Shown piece by piece: positions 18,634 to 27,196 of a DNA stretch of 35,266 nt. Under the pieces are notes generated by a model. The model did no database searches. It was not told the origin of the DNA and saw only the letters and a list, made by a program, of their open reading frames with translations. The stretch's first letter is position 1. Each line of letters opens with the position of its first letter. The DNA lies in contig PSPR01000011.1 of the NCBI GenBank assembly GCA_004195515.1, positions 1 to 35,266 of the forward strand, in the 5' to 3' direction. The translations under genes and the position numbers were made by a program. This DNA comes from Methanobacteriota archaeon. GTDB lineage: Archaea; Thermoplasmatota; Poseidoniia; Poseidoniales; Poseidoniaceae.

Positions 18634-19692
18634 ATGGCGGAGGATAGGTCCAATGATAATCGCCGCCGCCATTCGAATCGGCAAAAAAAATCTAAGCCAC
18701 GGCGCCATGGCGGCCCAAAGAAGGAATCCTTGCTCGAACGGCATGCTGAATTTGATTCAAAAGCCAGAGGAGATGCTCTAGAAAGATTCGATGTCAACCC
18801 CTTGCCGATGGGAATTCCTGAAGATCATGAACCCCCGAGAAATTTTTCTTTTACTTGGGAAAATAATCCTGTCGACTTATCAACCGAATCAATTCTTGCA
18901 AAAAAGGTTGTAAGAAAGGGTGAATTCGGCTGGTTGAGCGATGAGAGGGTTGACGAGATTCGTCAGATGGTTAAGGAATTGGATATGACTCTAGATCAGG
19001 CCCTCTCTCTTCGAAGCGCTCTCCTCCAACAAAAAACCGTCTATACTCACGGTAGATTACAATCCCGTGGAAAGGCAATCGTTCGTTTATACCGTGAAGG
19101 GGTCGGAATAGTAGACCTCTCGGTTCGATTTGATTCGCCGCCGATGAACGTTTTCAGACTGGTCCTCAAAGAGATGGGCTGGTCGAAATCTCGTATCAAG
19201 GAAACATTGAGGGCTCCTTCGAAATTCAAACAACGCGAACGAAATGAATTCGACGCAGCCGAATCTGCTGATAGAGTGAGCAATGTCGACCAATCTGAAA
19301 CCCATGAACGGGCTGATCTCTTTGAGGTAATTCTCGCCGATTGGTTCGAGGATCAGGGGGTGAGGGTGAGAAGGCAACCTGAGATGGTCAAAGAGCAAAC
19401 CATCGAGCACGGCCGACCGGTCAATACTCCAGACTTATTATTCCTCGACCACGTCGAAATCAATGGTGAAACGGTCGCTTGGATCGATGCGAAACATTTC
19501 TATGGCGCTGATGTTGATTTTCAACGCAAAAAAATCTCCAAACAATCCGCAAGATATGTCGATACTTGGGGCCAAGGTGCGCTTGTATTCAGGCATGGAT
19601 TTTGTAAAAACATCCATATTCCTGGAACGGTATTACTCGATTGTGGACCTCTGGATTTGAGTCCGTTAGCGAATTTTAAGCAAGTTGAGTGA
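18634..19692 (+). CDS. TPD-motif / CDIN1 (C15orf41)-like predicted PD-(D/E)XK nuclease with HTH region
   Basis: 'LRSALLQQKTVYTHGRLQSRGKAIVRLYREGVGIVDLSVRFDSPPMNVFRLVLKEMGWSKSRIKETL' HTH-like region; 'VNTPDLLFLDHVEINGETVAWIDAKHFYG...YVDTWGQGALVFRHGFCKNI' with TPD and DxK motifs. Confidence 0.78.
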   Translation: MAEDRSNDNRRRHSNRQKKSKPRRHGGPKKESLLERHAEFDSKARGDALERFDVNPLPMGIPEDHEPPRNFSFTWENNPVDLSTESILAKKVVRKGEFGWLSDERVDEIRQMVKELDMTLDQALSLRSALLQQKTVYTHGRLQSRGKAIVRLYREGVGIVDLSVRFDSPPMNVFRLVLKEMGWSKSRIKETLRAPSKFKQRERNEFDAAESADRVSNVDQSETHERADLFEVILADWFEDQGVRVRRQPEMVKEQTIEHGRPVNTPDLLFLDHVEINGETVAWIDAKHFYGADVDFQRKKISKQSARYVDTWGQGALVFRHGFCKNIHIPGTVLLDCGPLDLSPLANFKQVE

Positions 19693-20593
19693 AGCGGACT
19701 CCGAGGTCAAGTTTTCTTAAATTGGATGCGACTTCGTCGAAGTCTATTTCCTCATCGAGGGTCTTGGGTACTATGATTAACGATGTGCCTAGCATACAAA
19801 GATGACAACTCATCTTTGGTTCTAAATGATCCAAAACCGTCGATAATAACGATGACCGACCCGCTTCTTCCATCAATCCTGAAGCGAGTGAAAACAGGTC
19901 TGCTTCCTTAAGCAATGTTGACCAAATTCTTCTGTTCCATGATCTTTTCATCAAACGGTCGACCGATGCATCGCCAGCTTTCGTAATTGCAATTTTCCAA
20001 TCTGCATCGTCGATATATCCCGAAGTATGTTTGCTCGCTTCAGGAACCCATACCAACAAAGCGGGAACATTCGCTGAGAATCCTTTGGCAATACCTGGAC
20101 GTGGCGGGGCTCCTGGATTCGTTCTCAGCTCAACACCTCCGGCCCAGATCCCCAAAACATCGCCTAATCCACTTGAATTACCTCGTTCGATTCGGTGAGC
20201 AAGTCGGGCGATTTGACCGCTATCTCCTACGTCAAACACATTTGCTAAGGCATATGCTGCAGCCAATAATCCTGCAGCAGACATCCCGAAACCTTGAGAC
20301 AAAGGTAATTCGAGTGAAATTTCAAGGGAAACTGGTTGTTTTACTTTGAATAGTTCTTTGAAGTTATCGAGTAATTCTCGATATAATTCTTTACCTTGTT
20401 CAAATAATGACCCGTCCATCGCACTAACGACGATTCTATCTTGGCCATCGATTATTTTCGCCTTGGCTTCAACTCCATCCACCAAGCAAAATCCTGCCCC
20501 TCTCGATCCTTGGTTACGAGCTAGTAATGAATTGGAATGAATAGAAAATAAGAGGGTTATGTGCCCTCCGATTCGTACCCGTGACTCAGCCAT
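19676..20593 (-). CDS. GHMP kinase family, archaeal pantoate kinase
   Basis: 'VRIGGHITLLFSIHSNSLLARNQGSRGAGFCLVDGVEAK', 'LSLELPLSQGFGMSAAGLLAAAYALANVF' GHMP ATP-binding motif. Confidence 0.82.
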   Translation of the reverse strand: MAESRVRIGGHITLLFSIHSNSLLARNQGSRGAGFCLVDGVEAKAKIIDGQDRIVVSAMDGSLFEQGKELYRELLDNFKELFKVKQPVSLEISLELPLSQGFGMSAAGLLAAAYALANVFDVGDSGQIARLAHRIERGNSSGLGDVLGIWAGGVELRTNPGAPPRPGIAKGFSANVPALLVWVPEASKHTSGYIDDADWKIAITKAGDASVDRLMKRSWNRRIWSTLLKEADLFSLASGLMEEAGRSSLLSTVLDHLEPKMSCHLCMLGTSLIIVPKTLDEEIDFDEVASNLRKLDLGVRFTQLA

Positions 20594-20647
20594 CTAGCTC
20601 ACGCTAAACCAACTTAGACCATCAGGTTTCTCATCGACTGAATAAAT

Positions 20648-21574
20648 TCAAGCGAATGCGACATCAAGTTCTTCGGAGATTTTATCAAATCGTCCGACCA
20701 ATTCTTGACATGCTTGGTTGAATATTTCTTGAGGTGAAAGTGCGCCATCGGAATCGAAGGAGAAAATGTACTCTCCAGGGACTTCTTCGAAGGTGATAGC
20801 ATTTGCAAACGCTTCGTCACGACCGGTTCCATGACCGACTTGGTGCATTGCACGCTGAAGATCAAGAACTGAGTTGACATCGGTGCATTCTTTCTTGGTG
20901 AAGAGTTTTGTATCGATAGTTCGTCCTGCCTTGGAGGTCAGGTCGAGATCGAACAGAACCTTTGCATTCTTTGCATTAACGAGGACCGCTTTGGTTCGAG
21001 GTTCGAATGCGACCCCTGCTGCTGGAGCCCACTTTGCGTGGTCTCGACCACGGCCGAGGGTTGCGTACGCGTATAACTCAAGGAATTGCCCTTTTGAAAG
21101 AATGGTCAATGGAATTCGAGCATGCTCTTCCAAAATCTGTAATTTTGTCTCGCCTAGAACATTGAGATCTCCGGCGTAAACGGTTTTTGTATCCTCGCTA
21201 TCATCGGATGTTGGTCCGCGTGTTGAAAGGTGGTAAATTATCTGGGATAGTGGACTGCCCCATTGATCTTCAGGTAGATTTTCATTATTTGGATCATCCT
21301 CTGGGAATTTGAATTCCTCTAAGAATGTTGGAACTGGTACCATTGCTAAACGATGAGCAAGAACTTCGTCCGGTAGAACGTTTACAGATTCGAAAACCTC
21401 GCCTTTATTGTCTTGGCTCACACCTTGCTCAAAACGAACTTTGGTGATTGCCATCTTTGGGACGTCTGCCATAATCGCACGGCGTAAACTGTTTACTTGT
21501 GCGGTATTGGTTTCGCTCAATAGAATGCGAATTCTGTTGGCTTGGGGCCAACCTTCAACGATTTGTGCCTTCAT
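20648..21574 (-). CDS. rpo3: DNA-directed RNA polymerase subunit D (Rpo3)
   Basis: 'ANRIRILLSETNTAQVNSLRRAIMADVPKMAITKVRFEQ...VLPDEVLAHRLAMVPV'; ATG at 21574 with ggaag upstream; ORF can extend to 21604. Confidence 0.92.
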   Translation of the reverse strand: MKAQIVEGWPQANRIRILLSETNTAQVNSLRRAIMADVPKMAITKVRFEQGVSQDNKGEVFESVNVLPDEVLAHRLAMVPVPTFLEEFKFPEDDPNNENLPEDQWGSPLSQIIYHLSTRGPTSDDSEDTKTVYAGDLNVLGETKLQILEEHARIPLTILSKGQFLELYAYATLGRGRDHAKWAPAAGVAFEPRTKAVLVNAKNAKVLFDLDLTSKAGRTIDTKLFTKKECTDVNSVLDLQRAMHQVGHGTGRDEAFANAITFEEVPGEYIFSFDSDGALSPQEIFNQACQELVGRFDKISEELDVAFA

Positions 21575-21604
21575 TATTTTCACTTCCTTAATTTCTAGGT
21601 CCAA

Positions 21605-21988
21605 TCAGACACGGCGGCCACGGCGGCCACCTTTCTTCTTGGTTCCGTCGTGAGCGATTGGAGTTACGTCTTCGATTCGAGTAACTGTTACGCCTGCACG
21701 GGTTAGAGCGCGGATTGCTGCTTGAGCTCCCGGGCCAGTATTATTTGCTTTGTTGCCACCAGGTGCGCGATACTTGACGATAACTTGGGTGAATTCCTTC
21801 TCCTTTAGTTGGTCTGCCATACGCTCTGCAGCACGGGTTGCGGCGAATTGACCGCCAGAATCCTTTGAAGATTTTACGACCTGTCCACCTGAGCAGGTTG
21901 CGATGGTTTCAGCACCAGTAAGGTCGGTTGCTGTCATCAAGACATTGTTATAGCTCGAAAAGATATTGATAATTGCCTTACGCATCAT
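21605..21988 (-). CDS. rps11: 30S ribosomal protein S11 (uS11)
   Basis: 'INIFSSYNNVLMTATDLTGAETIATCSGGQVVKSSKDSGGQFAATRAAERMAD...TPIAHDGTKKKGGRRGRRV'. Confidence 0.96.
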   Translation of the reverse strand: MMRKAIINIFSSYNNVLMTATDLTGAETIATCSGGQVVKSSKDSGGQFAATRAAERMADQLKEKEFTQVIVKYRAPGGNKANNTGPGAQAAIRALTRAGVTVTRIEDVTPIAHDGTKKKGGRRGRRV

Positions 21989-22644
21989 TCATCGCCTCCA
22001 GTTACTGTGTCCTCTGCTTTTGGAGCATCGGTTGCTTTCTCGTTGACTTCAGAAGCCTCGGATTGGTTAAATTCTGGATCGACTTCTTCCTCTACATATT
22101 CTGCAGATTCACGGACACCAAGGATGGTTTGGCGGATAACGTGGTTTTCATCGTTTAGGTTTGAAGATGAGTGATAACAAATCAATTCTTCTTCATCTCG
22201 GCTAACCGGGTAAGATGGGATATTGATTTTTTGTTCACCGATACAGATTTGTCCATGTACGACTAATTGGCGGGCTTGCTTCATTGTGCTAGCCAGTCCC
22301 TTGTAATATACTTGGGCTTGAAGACGACGATTTAGGAAATCTTCAGGGTTTAGTGACAAGATGTCGTCGAGGACTGCATCTGAAGAGATTAGGCCCTTTC
22401 GGTGCATCGAGCGGATAAGGTCTTCCTTCTCTCGGAAATAGTGTCCTTCGGTTGTGTCGACACGACCGATCAACTTCATAGATTGGCGTCGAGCACGGCG
22501 AAGTTGAGATTTTGCTTTCCAAATCTCTGTCATGTTCTTCAGACCGTGGTTAGCACGAATTGCGTGCTCTTCCTCGATTCGGTCTGCTTTCCATGGATGA
22601 GGTGGAGTGTCGTATTTTTGGCGAGCGAATTTTGGGTCTCCCAT
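21985..22644 (-). CDS. rps4: 30S ribosomal protein S4 (uS4) with acidic C-terminal tail
   Basis: 'MGDPKFARQKYDTPPHPWKADRIEEEHAIRANHGLKNMTEIWKAKSQLRRARRQSMKLIG...QARQLVVHGQICIGEQKINIPSYPVSRDEE'. Confidence 0.95.
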   Translation of the reverse strand: MGDPKFARQKYDTPPHPWKADRIEEEHAIRANHGLKNMTEIWKAKSQLRRARRQSMKLIGRVDTTEGHYFREKEDLIRSMHRKGLISSDAVLDDILSLNPEDFLNRRLQAQVYYKGLASTMKQARQLVVHGQICIGEQKINIPSYPVSRDEEELICYHSSSNLNDENHVIRQTILGVRESAEYVEEEVDPEFNQSEASEVNEKATDAPKAEDTVTGGDE

Positions 22645-22661
22645 ATGTCATTCCTCCATTA

Positions 22662-23123
22662 TCACTTCTTGCGCTGAACTCCGAGAGTCAGCCCGAATCT
22701 TCCATTGGATCGGCCACGCTGTCCACGGACCTTTTGGCCGCTAGCGTGACGGATTCCACGGTAACACTTGATTCCACGAAGACGAGAAATATCATCGCCG
22801 TGTGTGAGTTTTAGATCTTGGCCGGATAGGTGGAGTTCGTCACCGGTTTCAAGGTCGCGTTGGCGGTTGAGCATCCACAATGGGACATTTTGAGCATAGC
22901 TCTCAATCGCTTCTTTGAGAACGCCTTGTTGGTCTAGGTCAAGATGCCCAGCTTTCATCCCAGAATCGAATCCTGTGATGTCGCAAATTTGTCTTGCTGT
23001 TCGGTCGCCAATTCCCCTAACCGAGGTTAGAGCTGTCTTTAATGGCTTGAGACCGTCAATATCGGTATCTGCCATGCGAAGCATGTAGGAGAAGTCGTCT
23101 CCCAAGTCCTGTTCATTTGCCAT
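22662..23123 (-). CDS. rps13: 30S ribosomal protein S13 (uS13)
   Basis: 'ALTSVRGIGDRTARQICDITGFD...CYRGIRHASGQKVRGQRGRSNGRFGLTLGVQRKK'; ATG at 23123; ORF extends to 23132. Confidence 0.95.
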   Translation of the reverse strand: MANEQDLGDDFSYMLRMADTDIDGLKPLKTALTSVRGIGDRTARQICDITGFDSGMKAGHLDLDQQGVLKEAIESYAQNVPLWMLNRQRDLETGDELHLSGQDLKLTHGDDISRLRGIKCYRGIRHASGQKVRGQRGRSNGRFGLTLGVQRKK

Positions 23124-23270
23124 GGTATCCACCTTTGAGCGCGTTCAACATGAAGTCGAGCGGCTGTCCGACTTGCCGCCCCTATATCAAGACCGCGATG
23201 GCTCATTCGCGAGACTGCTCTCCCAACTAGGAGAATATTGTGCCAATTAATGAAGCACACCGGGCCTACA

Positions 23271-24491
23271 TCAAGCGACGAGGCACAGGAGTAACATCGA
23301 ATCACCTGGTGTTTTTGCGACGAAACCAGACTTAGGGCCCCCACGCGCCGAAAGCATTCTGTCAAGTGTGCCTTGAAGCCGGGGTTGAAGGCTTGGGTTG
23401 AGTGAAACTCTCAAAGTCAATTTTCCAAAGCCATATTCCCTAGCTGCTTCAACCAATAGTGAAATCTTGTCTTCCGAGAGATCTGTATGGGCTAATTTTA
23501 CAATTTTACCAGTCGCTTGAACCAGTAAATTTTGGGCTTTCGAAGCGAATTCAAATTCTTCAGGATGGTGGATTTGAGGCCTTCGGCCTTCGGCCACGCT
23601 CCAAACAACCTCTTGGCCGGGTAAAACCTGTTCAAGCCATTCATCGGCCAAACCAGATTCGACCAAAGCAGCATCGAGAAGAGAAATCTGATCTCCTTTT
23701 CTAGGTGGGCGTCTTTTTGTCATAGGCAAAGACTTGCCCTGGCCTTCGACGATGATGGGTTTTGCCTTGATGTCAGGCGGGATTCTGATGAATCTTCGAG
23801 ATGCGGCGGGGTTTGATAATTGGCCGAGCCAAAGAGAAAGACGATCTATTCGGCCTCGGCCTCTACTCATCCAGACCCATGTTTTACCAATCTCTGGCCA
23901 AACATCTTCGACCATAGCCTCTACTCTATCTCTTTGCTCTTGATTTAATCGTGGCGATAAGTCCAATAAAATCGCTGGACCATGTTCACCTTCGGAAAGA
24001 TGAGGCGCCCATGCTTCAAATATTTCGGGTAGCTTTGGTGCCATTTCATCCAAGCCGTGGAGCCGGGAATTTCGGGGACGCGCCGGGTCAAGATGTAACA
24101 TTGCGATCGGTTTTGAACCGTCGCCAATTCTACCATCTCCTACCCTGATTATTGAATTTAGTAAACTGGAATCGAAGCCATGTCTAGAAACCCTGAGGAA
24201 ATTTGCTTGAGCCGCGCGCGCAGTTGGTTCGTCCAATTCTATGCCGAGGCCTTCTCGGCCCATCATGGCACAATAAGCAGCTAATTGAATCCCACTCCCA
24301 CAGGCTGGATCTAAAATCAAGCCCTTGGGCAATGAACATTTTCGCACCAATTTTGCTCGCTCAACCGCCACTTGCCAGGGTGTGGCCAAAGGCTTTGCAT
24401 CGGGAGCAAAGTGGAATTCCAATCCCTCTGGCGCGGTCGAATCTTTTTTGCTTGGAGCCGCTAAATCGGCATTACTAGGGTCTAAGTCCAT
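23271..24491 (-). CDS. Class I SAM-dependent methyltransferase with THUMP-like C-terminal region
   Basis: 'LILDPACGSGIQLAAYCAMMGREGLGIELDEPTARAAQANF' SAM-binding motif; C-term '..FVAKTPGDSMLLLCLVA'. Confidence 0.7.
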   Translation of the reverse strand: MDLDPSNADLAAPSKKDSTAPEGLEFHFAPDAKPLATPWQVAVERAKLVRKCSLPKGLILDPACGSGIQLAAYCAMMGREGLGIELDEPTARAAQANFLRVSRHGFDSSLLNSIIRVGDGRIGDGSKPIAMLHLDPARPRNSRLHGLDEMAPKLPEIFEAWAPHLSEGEHGPAILLDLSPRLNQEQRDRVEAMVEDVWPEIGKTWVWMSRGRGRIDRLSLWLGQLSNPAASRRFIRIPPDIKAKPIIVEGQGKSLPMTKRRPPRKGDQISLLDAALVESGLADEWLEQVLPGQEVVWSVAEGRRPQIHHPEEFEFASKAQNLLVQATGKIVKLAHTDLSEDKISLLVEAAREYGFGKLTLRVSLNPSLQPRLQGTLDRMLSARGGPKSGFVAKTPGDSMLLLCLVA

Positions 24492-24506
24492 CGAGTTCGC
24501 ACTCCT

Positions 24507-25100
24507 TCAACCTGTGATGTCAGAGCGAACGAGGAGACTTTCGAATCGGATACCTGCCGCTTCAAAGGCTTCTTTTCCACCCTCTTCTCGATCTAAAATA
24601 CTGATAACTGCAACCACCTTACATGGGGTTTCTTGCTCGATTCTTTTCACCGCTTGAATCGCAGATCCACCGGTTGTTGTCACGTCTTCAAGAATCACCA
24701 CGTCGCCACCTCCAGCGATCGATGTTCCCTCGACTCCAGGGGGGTTGTTGGTCTTGCGACCGCCTCGACCTTTTGCCGATTTCCGTACCATGAAGCCTCG
24801 GCGCACCGATTGGTAATCGGTCGCTACGACCAAGGCTGCGAGAGGGACCGCTCCCAATTCGAGTCCTCCAACGAAATCGCAACCGATTTCGTCGATTCTT
24901 AAATTCATTAATTCGCCGACAATCCTTCCAGCGCCAGGGTGCATCATCACCGTTTTCATGTCGAAGAACCAGCGGCTATTTCGGCCGCTCGCTAAGGTAA
25001 AAGCATCATCTGAACCGCCGTCGAGGAAAGCCAAATCTTTGACCAATTCAACCAAATTTGCCCAACGAGCCTCATCGCGTAAGCCGTCTGCTACCGTCAT
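24507..25100 (-). CDS. pyrE: Orotate phosphoribosyltransferase
   Basis: 'AFTLASGRNSRWFFDMKTVMMHPGAG...CDFVGGLELGAVPLAALVV...VVILEDVTTTGGSAIQAVKRI' PRPP motif; ATG at 25100 ('MTVADGLRDEARWANLVELVKDL'). Confidence 0.93.
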   Translation of the reverse strand: MTVADGLRDEARWANLVELVKDLAFLDGGSDDAFTLASGRNSRWFFDMKTVMMHPGAGRIVGELMNLRIDEIGCDFVGGLELGAVPLAALVVATDYQSVRRGFMVRKSAKGRGGRKTNNPPGVEGTSIAGGGDVVILEDVTTTGGSAIQAVKRIEQETPCKVVAVISILDREEGGKEAFEAAGIRFESLLVRSDITG

Positions 25101-25198
25101 AGACCAAGGGGGGTGCTGCTTACCGATGAACCTTTCACTTTCACCCGATGCTGTGAGAGTCCTTATGTGCCCCCGCCCAAAAGCATGGTAAGGTTGCC

Positions 25199-27196
25199 AT
25201 GACTGAAGCCGGGCCAAGAGATGTATTCGACCCATTGCTTGGGCTCGACATCCCCCGTCTAGAGGCTGAGATGGATGCTTATCATGACTGGTTGGACCAG
25301 CGTGCAGATGACGCATATCAAATCGCAACAAAAATGCGAAAACTAGGATTAGACCACACCAAAGAGGTTGAAATTCCTCGTGCATCGGATTTGGCTTCGA
25401 GGACTGAGAAATTACTAATTCACCATTTAGAAGGCGAGGAGGTCGCAGATGATATTCGCGCATTATTAGCCGAACACGACCGTGAAACCACTTCGATTCG
25501 GATGGGTCAATTGGTCGCAAAACGATTCAAGGACAAAGGACATGATTTGCAGAAGAGCATCGATGTCGGCCTTAGAGTTGGGTTAGCAATCCTTACCGAA
25601 GCGGTCCTTGTTGCCCCCTTAGAAGGCATCAGTGAAGTTCGGCTGCTCGCCAATGTCGACGGCTCACAATTTCTTTCGATTTATTTTGCCGGACCTATTC
25701 GCGCCGCCGGTGGAACCGCACAAGCCCTAGCGGTTCTCATCGCCGATATGATTCGGCGTGAACTCGGCGTCGATGCATATGTTCCAACCCAGCCAGAGGT
25801 TGAAAGGGTGAAAGAGGAATTCGGGCTATACCGGGGTAATTTGCAATATCGCCCCACTCCAGAGGAGATTGAATCCATCGTCAAGGCTTGCCCGATAATG
25901 ATCAACGGAGAGTCGACCGAAGCGATCGAATGTGCAGGTTATGGGCGGGTGCGAAATATAGACGAGCCCAGGATCAGGGGGGGGGTTCTCTTGGTCATCG
26001 GCGAAGGACTATGTCTCAAAGCTCCAAAGATCCAAAAACATACTGAGCGCCTTGAGGTCACAGGTTGGGAATTTATCTCAAAATTTGCAAATAAGGGCAA
26101 GGATGATGATTCTAAAAAGGGAACTGGGCCGATTTTCAAATCCAGGAAAGTTCCGCCAATTAAAAAATTCATGAAGGATATCATCGCCGGCAGACCGGTT
26201 TTTGGAGCGCCTTTGGAACCCGGTGGTTTCCGCCTCAGATACGGTCGTGCCCGCCCCTCCGGTCTGGCAGCAGGTTCGTGTAGTGCTGCGAGTATGGCAG
26301 CGATGGATGACTTCATCACAGTTGGCACCCAGATGAAGATTGAAAGACCAGGCAAGGCCTGTGCTATCACACCTTGCGATATCGCCGAAGGACCGTGGGT
26401 CTTGATGAGCGATGGCGAGTTTAAACGAATCGATGATGAAGCGCAGTTCCGAGCTGAAAAAGCGCGAATTTCAATGGTTTGGGATAATGGTGAATTGGTT
26501 TTGGGTTACGGGGAATTTATGGAGAATAACAAAAATCTCGTCCCGGCTGGATATGCTCAAGATTGGTGGGCTGCAGACTTGCTGGACGCACTCGATAGCG
26601 TGGGCGCGGTAAACGAGTTTTGTCAGTTGAGCGGTATTGCTCAAACAGAATTGCCCGAAGGGGTGCCTGGTGCTCCTGTTGGCCCATCGACAAACTTGGA
26701 TGAACGATTTCATATTCGAAGAAAGTGGCGAGATGTGCTTCATTTAACATATATCGATTGGACAGCAGCAAAAGGAATAGCTCTTCGATTTGGAACCTCA
26801 TTACCTTCGCCCCATAACCCATGGTGGTTGGATTTACCGATCGAGTGGGTTCCATCTCTGTTAAAGTTGATCGGTTCGGCTGAAATTAAAGACGGAAATT
26901 TGATTTTCAAAGATGCGGTTAAGGGCTGGAACGGTAAAAACATGGAAAACCTATTGCCCGAACAGGAAGATGATCTTGATATCGAAGCAATGCCTGGCCC
27001 AACCTTAGAACTCGAGCAGCCAATATTTGCAACTGAATTGGCTCATGTGTGGGTTTTGAGAATTCATGGAATCGCCAAAGGCTGTGCGTTGATGCTTGGT
27101 TTAGGCCATCATCATCAAGGAAATGATTTGTTCCTAACTCAAAGTTGGCAAGCCCTATTGGATGGGCTTGGTTTTTCGTACGATGGAGACCGATAG
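25199..27196 (+). CDS. polC: DNA polymerase D large subunit (DP2), N-terminal part; split gene
   Basis: 'FLSIYFAGPIRAAGGTAQALAVLIADMIRRELGVDAYVPTQPEVERVKEEFGLY' and 'GGFRLRYGRARPSGLAAGSCSAASMAAMDDFITVGTQMKIERPGKA' DP2 signatures; ends at CGA TAG. Confidence 0.93.
   Translation: MTEAGPRDVFDPLLGLDIPRLEAEMDAYHDWLDQRADDAYQIATKMRKLGLDHTKEVEIPRASDLASRTEKLLIHHLEGEEVADDIRALLAEHDRETTSIRMGQLVAKRFKDKGHDLQKSIDVGLRVGLAILTEAVLVAPLEGISEVRLLANVDGSQFLSIYFAGPIRAAGGTAQALAVLIADMIRRELGVDAYVPTQPEVERVKEEFGLYRGNLQYRPTPEEIESIVKACPIMINGESTEAIECAGYGRVRNIDEPRIRGGVLLVIGEGLCLKAPKIQKHTERLEVTGWEFISKFANKGKDDDSKKGTGPIFKSRKVPPIKKFMKDIIAGRPVFGAPLEPGGFRLRYGRARPSGLAAGSCSAASMAAMDDFITVGTQMKIERPGKACAITPCDIAEGPWVLMSDGEFKRIDDEAQFRAEKARISMVWDNGELVLGYGEFMENNKNLVPAGYAQDWWAADLLDALDSVGAVNEFCQLSGIAQTELPEGVPGAPVGPSTNLDERFHIRRKWRDVLHLTYIDWTAAKGIALRFGTSLPSPHNPWWLDLPIEWVPSLLKLIGSAEIKDGNLIFKDAVKGWNGKNMENLLPEQEDDLDIEAMPGPTLELEQPIFATELAHVWVLRIHGIAKGCALMLGLGHHHQGNDLFLTQSWQALLDGLGFSYDGDR

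Noticed and set aside
20614-20880. ORF 'MSTQFLIFSVQCTKSVMEPVV...' on the minus strand
   Set aside because: Out-of-frame shadow inside rpo3.
20990-21015. 'ggttcgaggttcgaatgcgacc', resembling a tRNA T-arm
   Set aside because: Lies in the rpo3 coding frame; no acceptor, D or anticodon stems around it.
25101-25520. N-terminal extension of the pyrE ORF (141 codons)
   Set aside because: It overlaps the divergent polC start and is not OPRTase-like; the family start fits ATG 25100.
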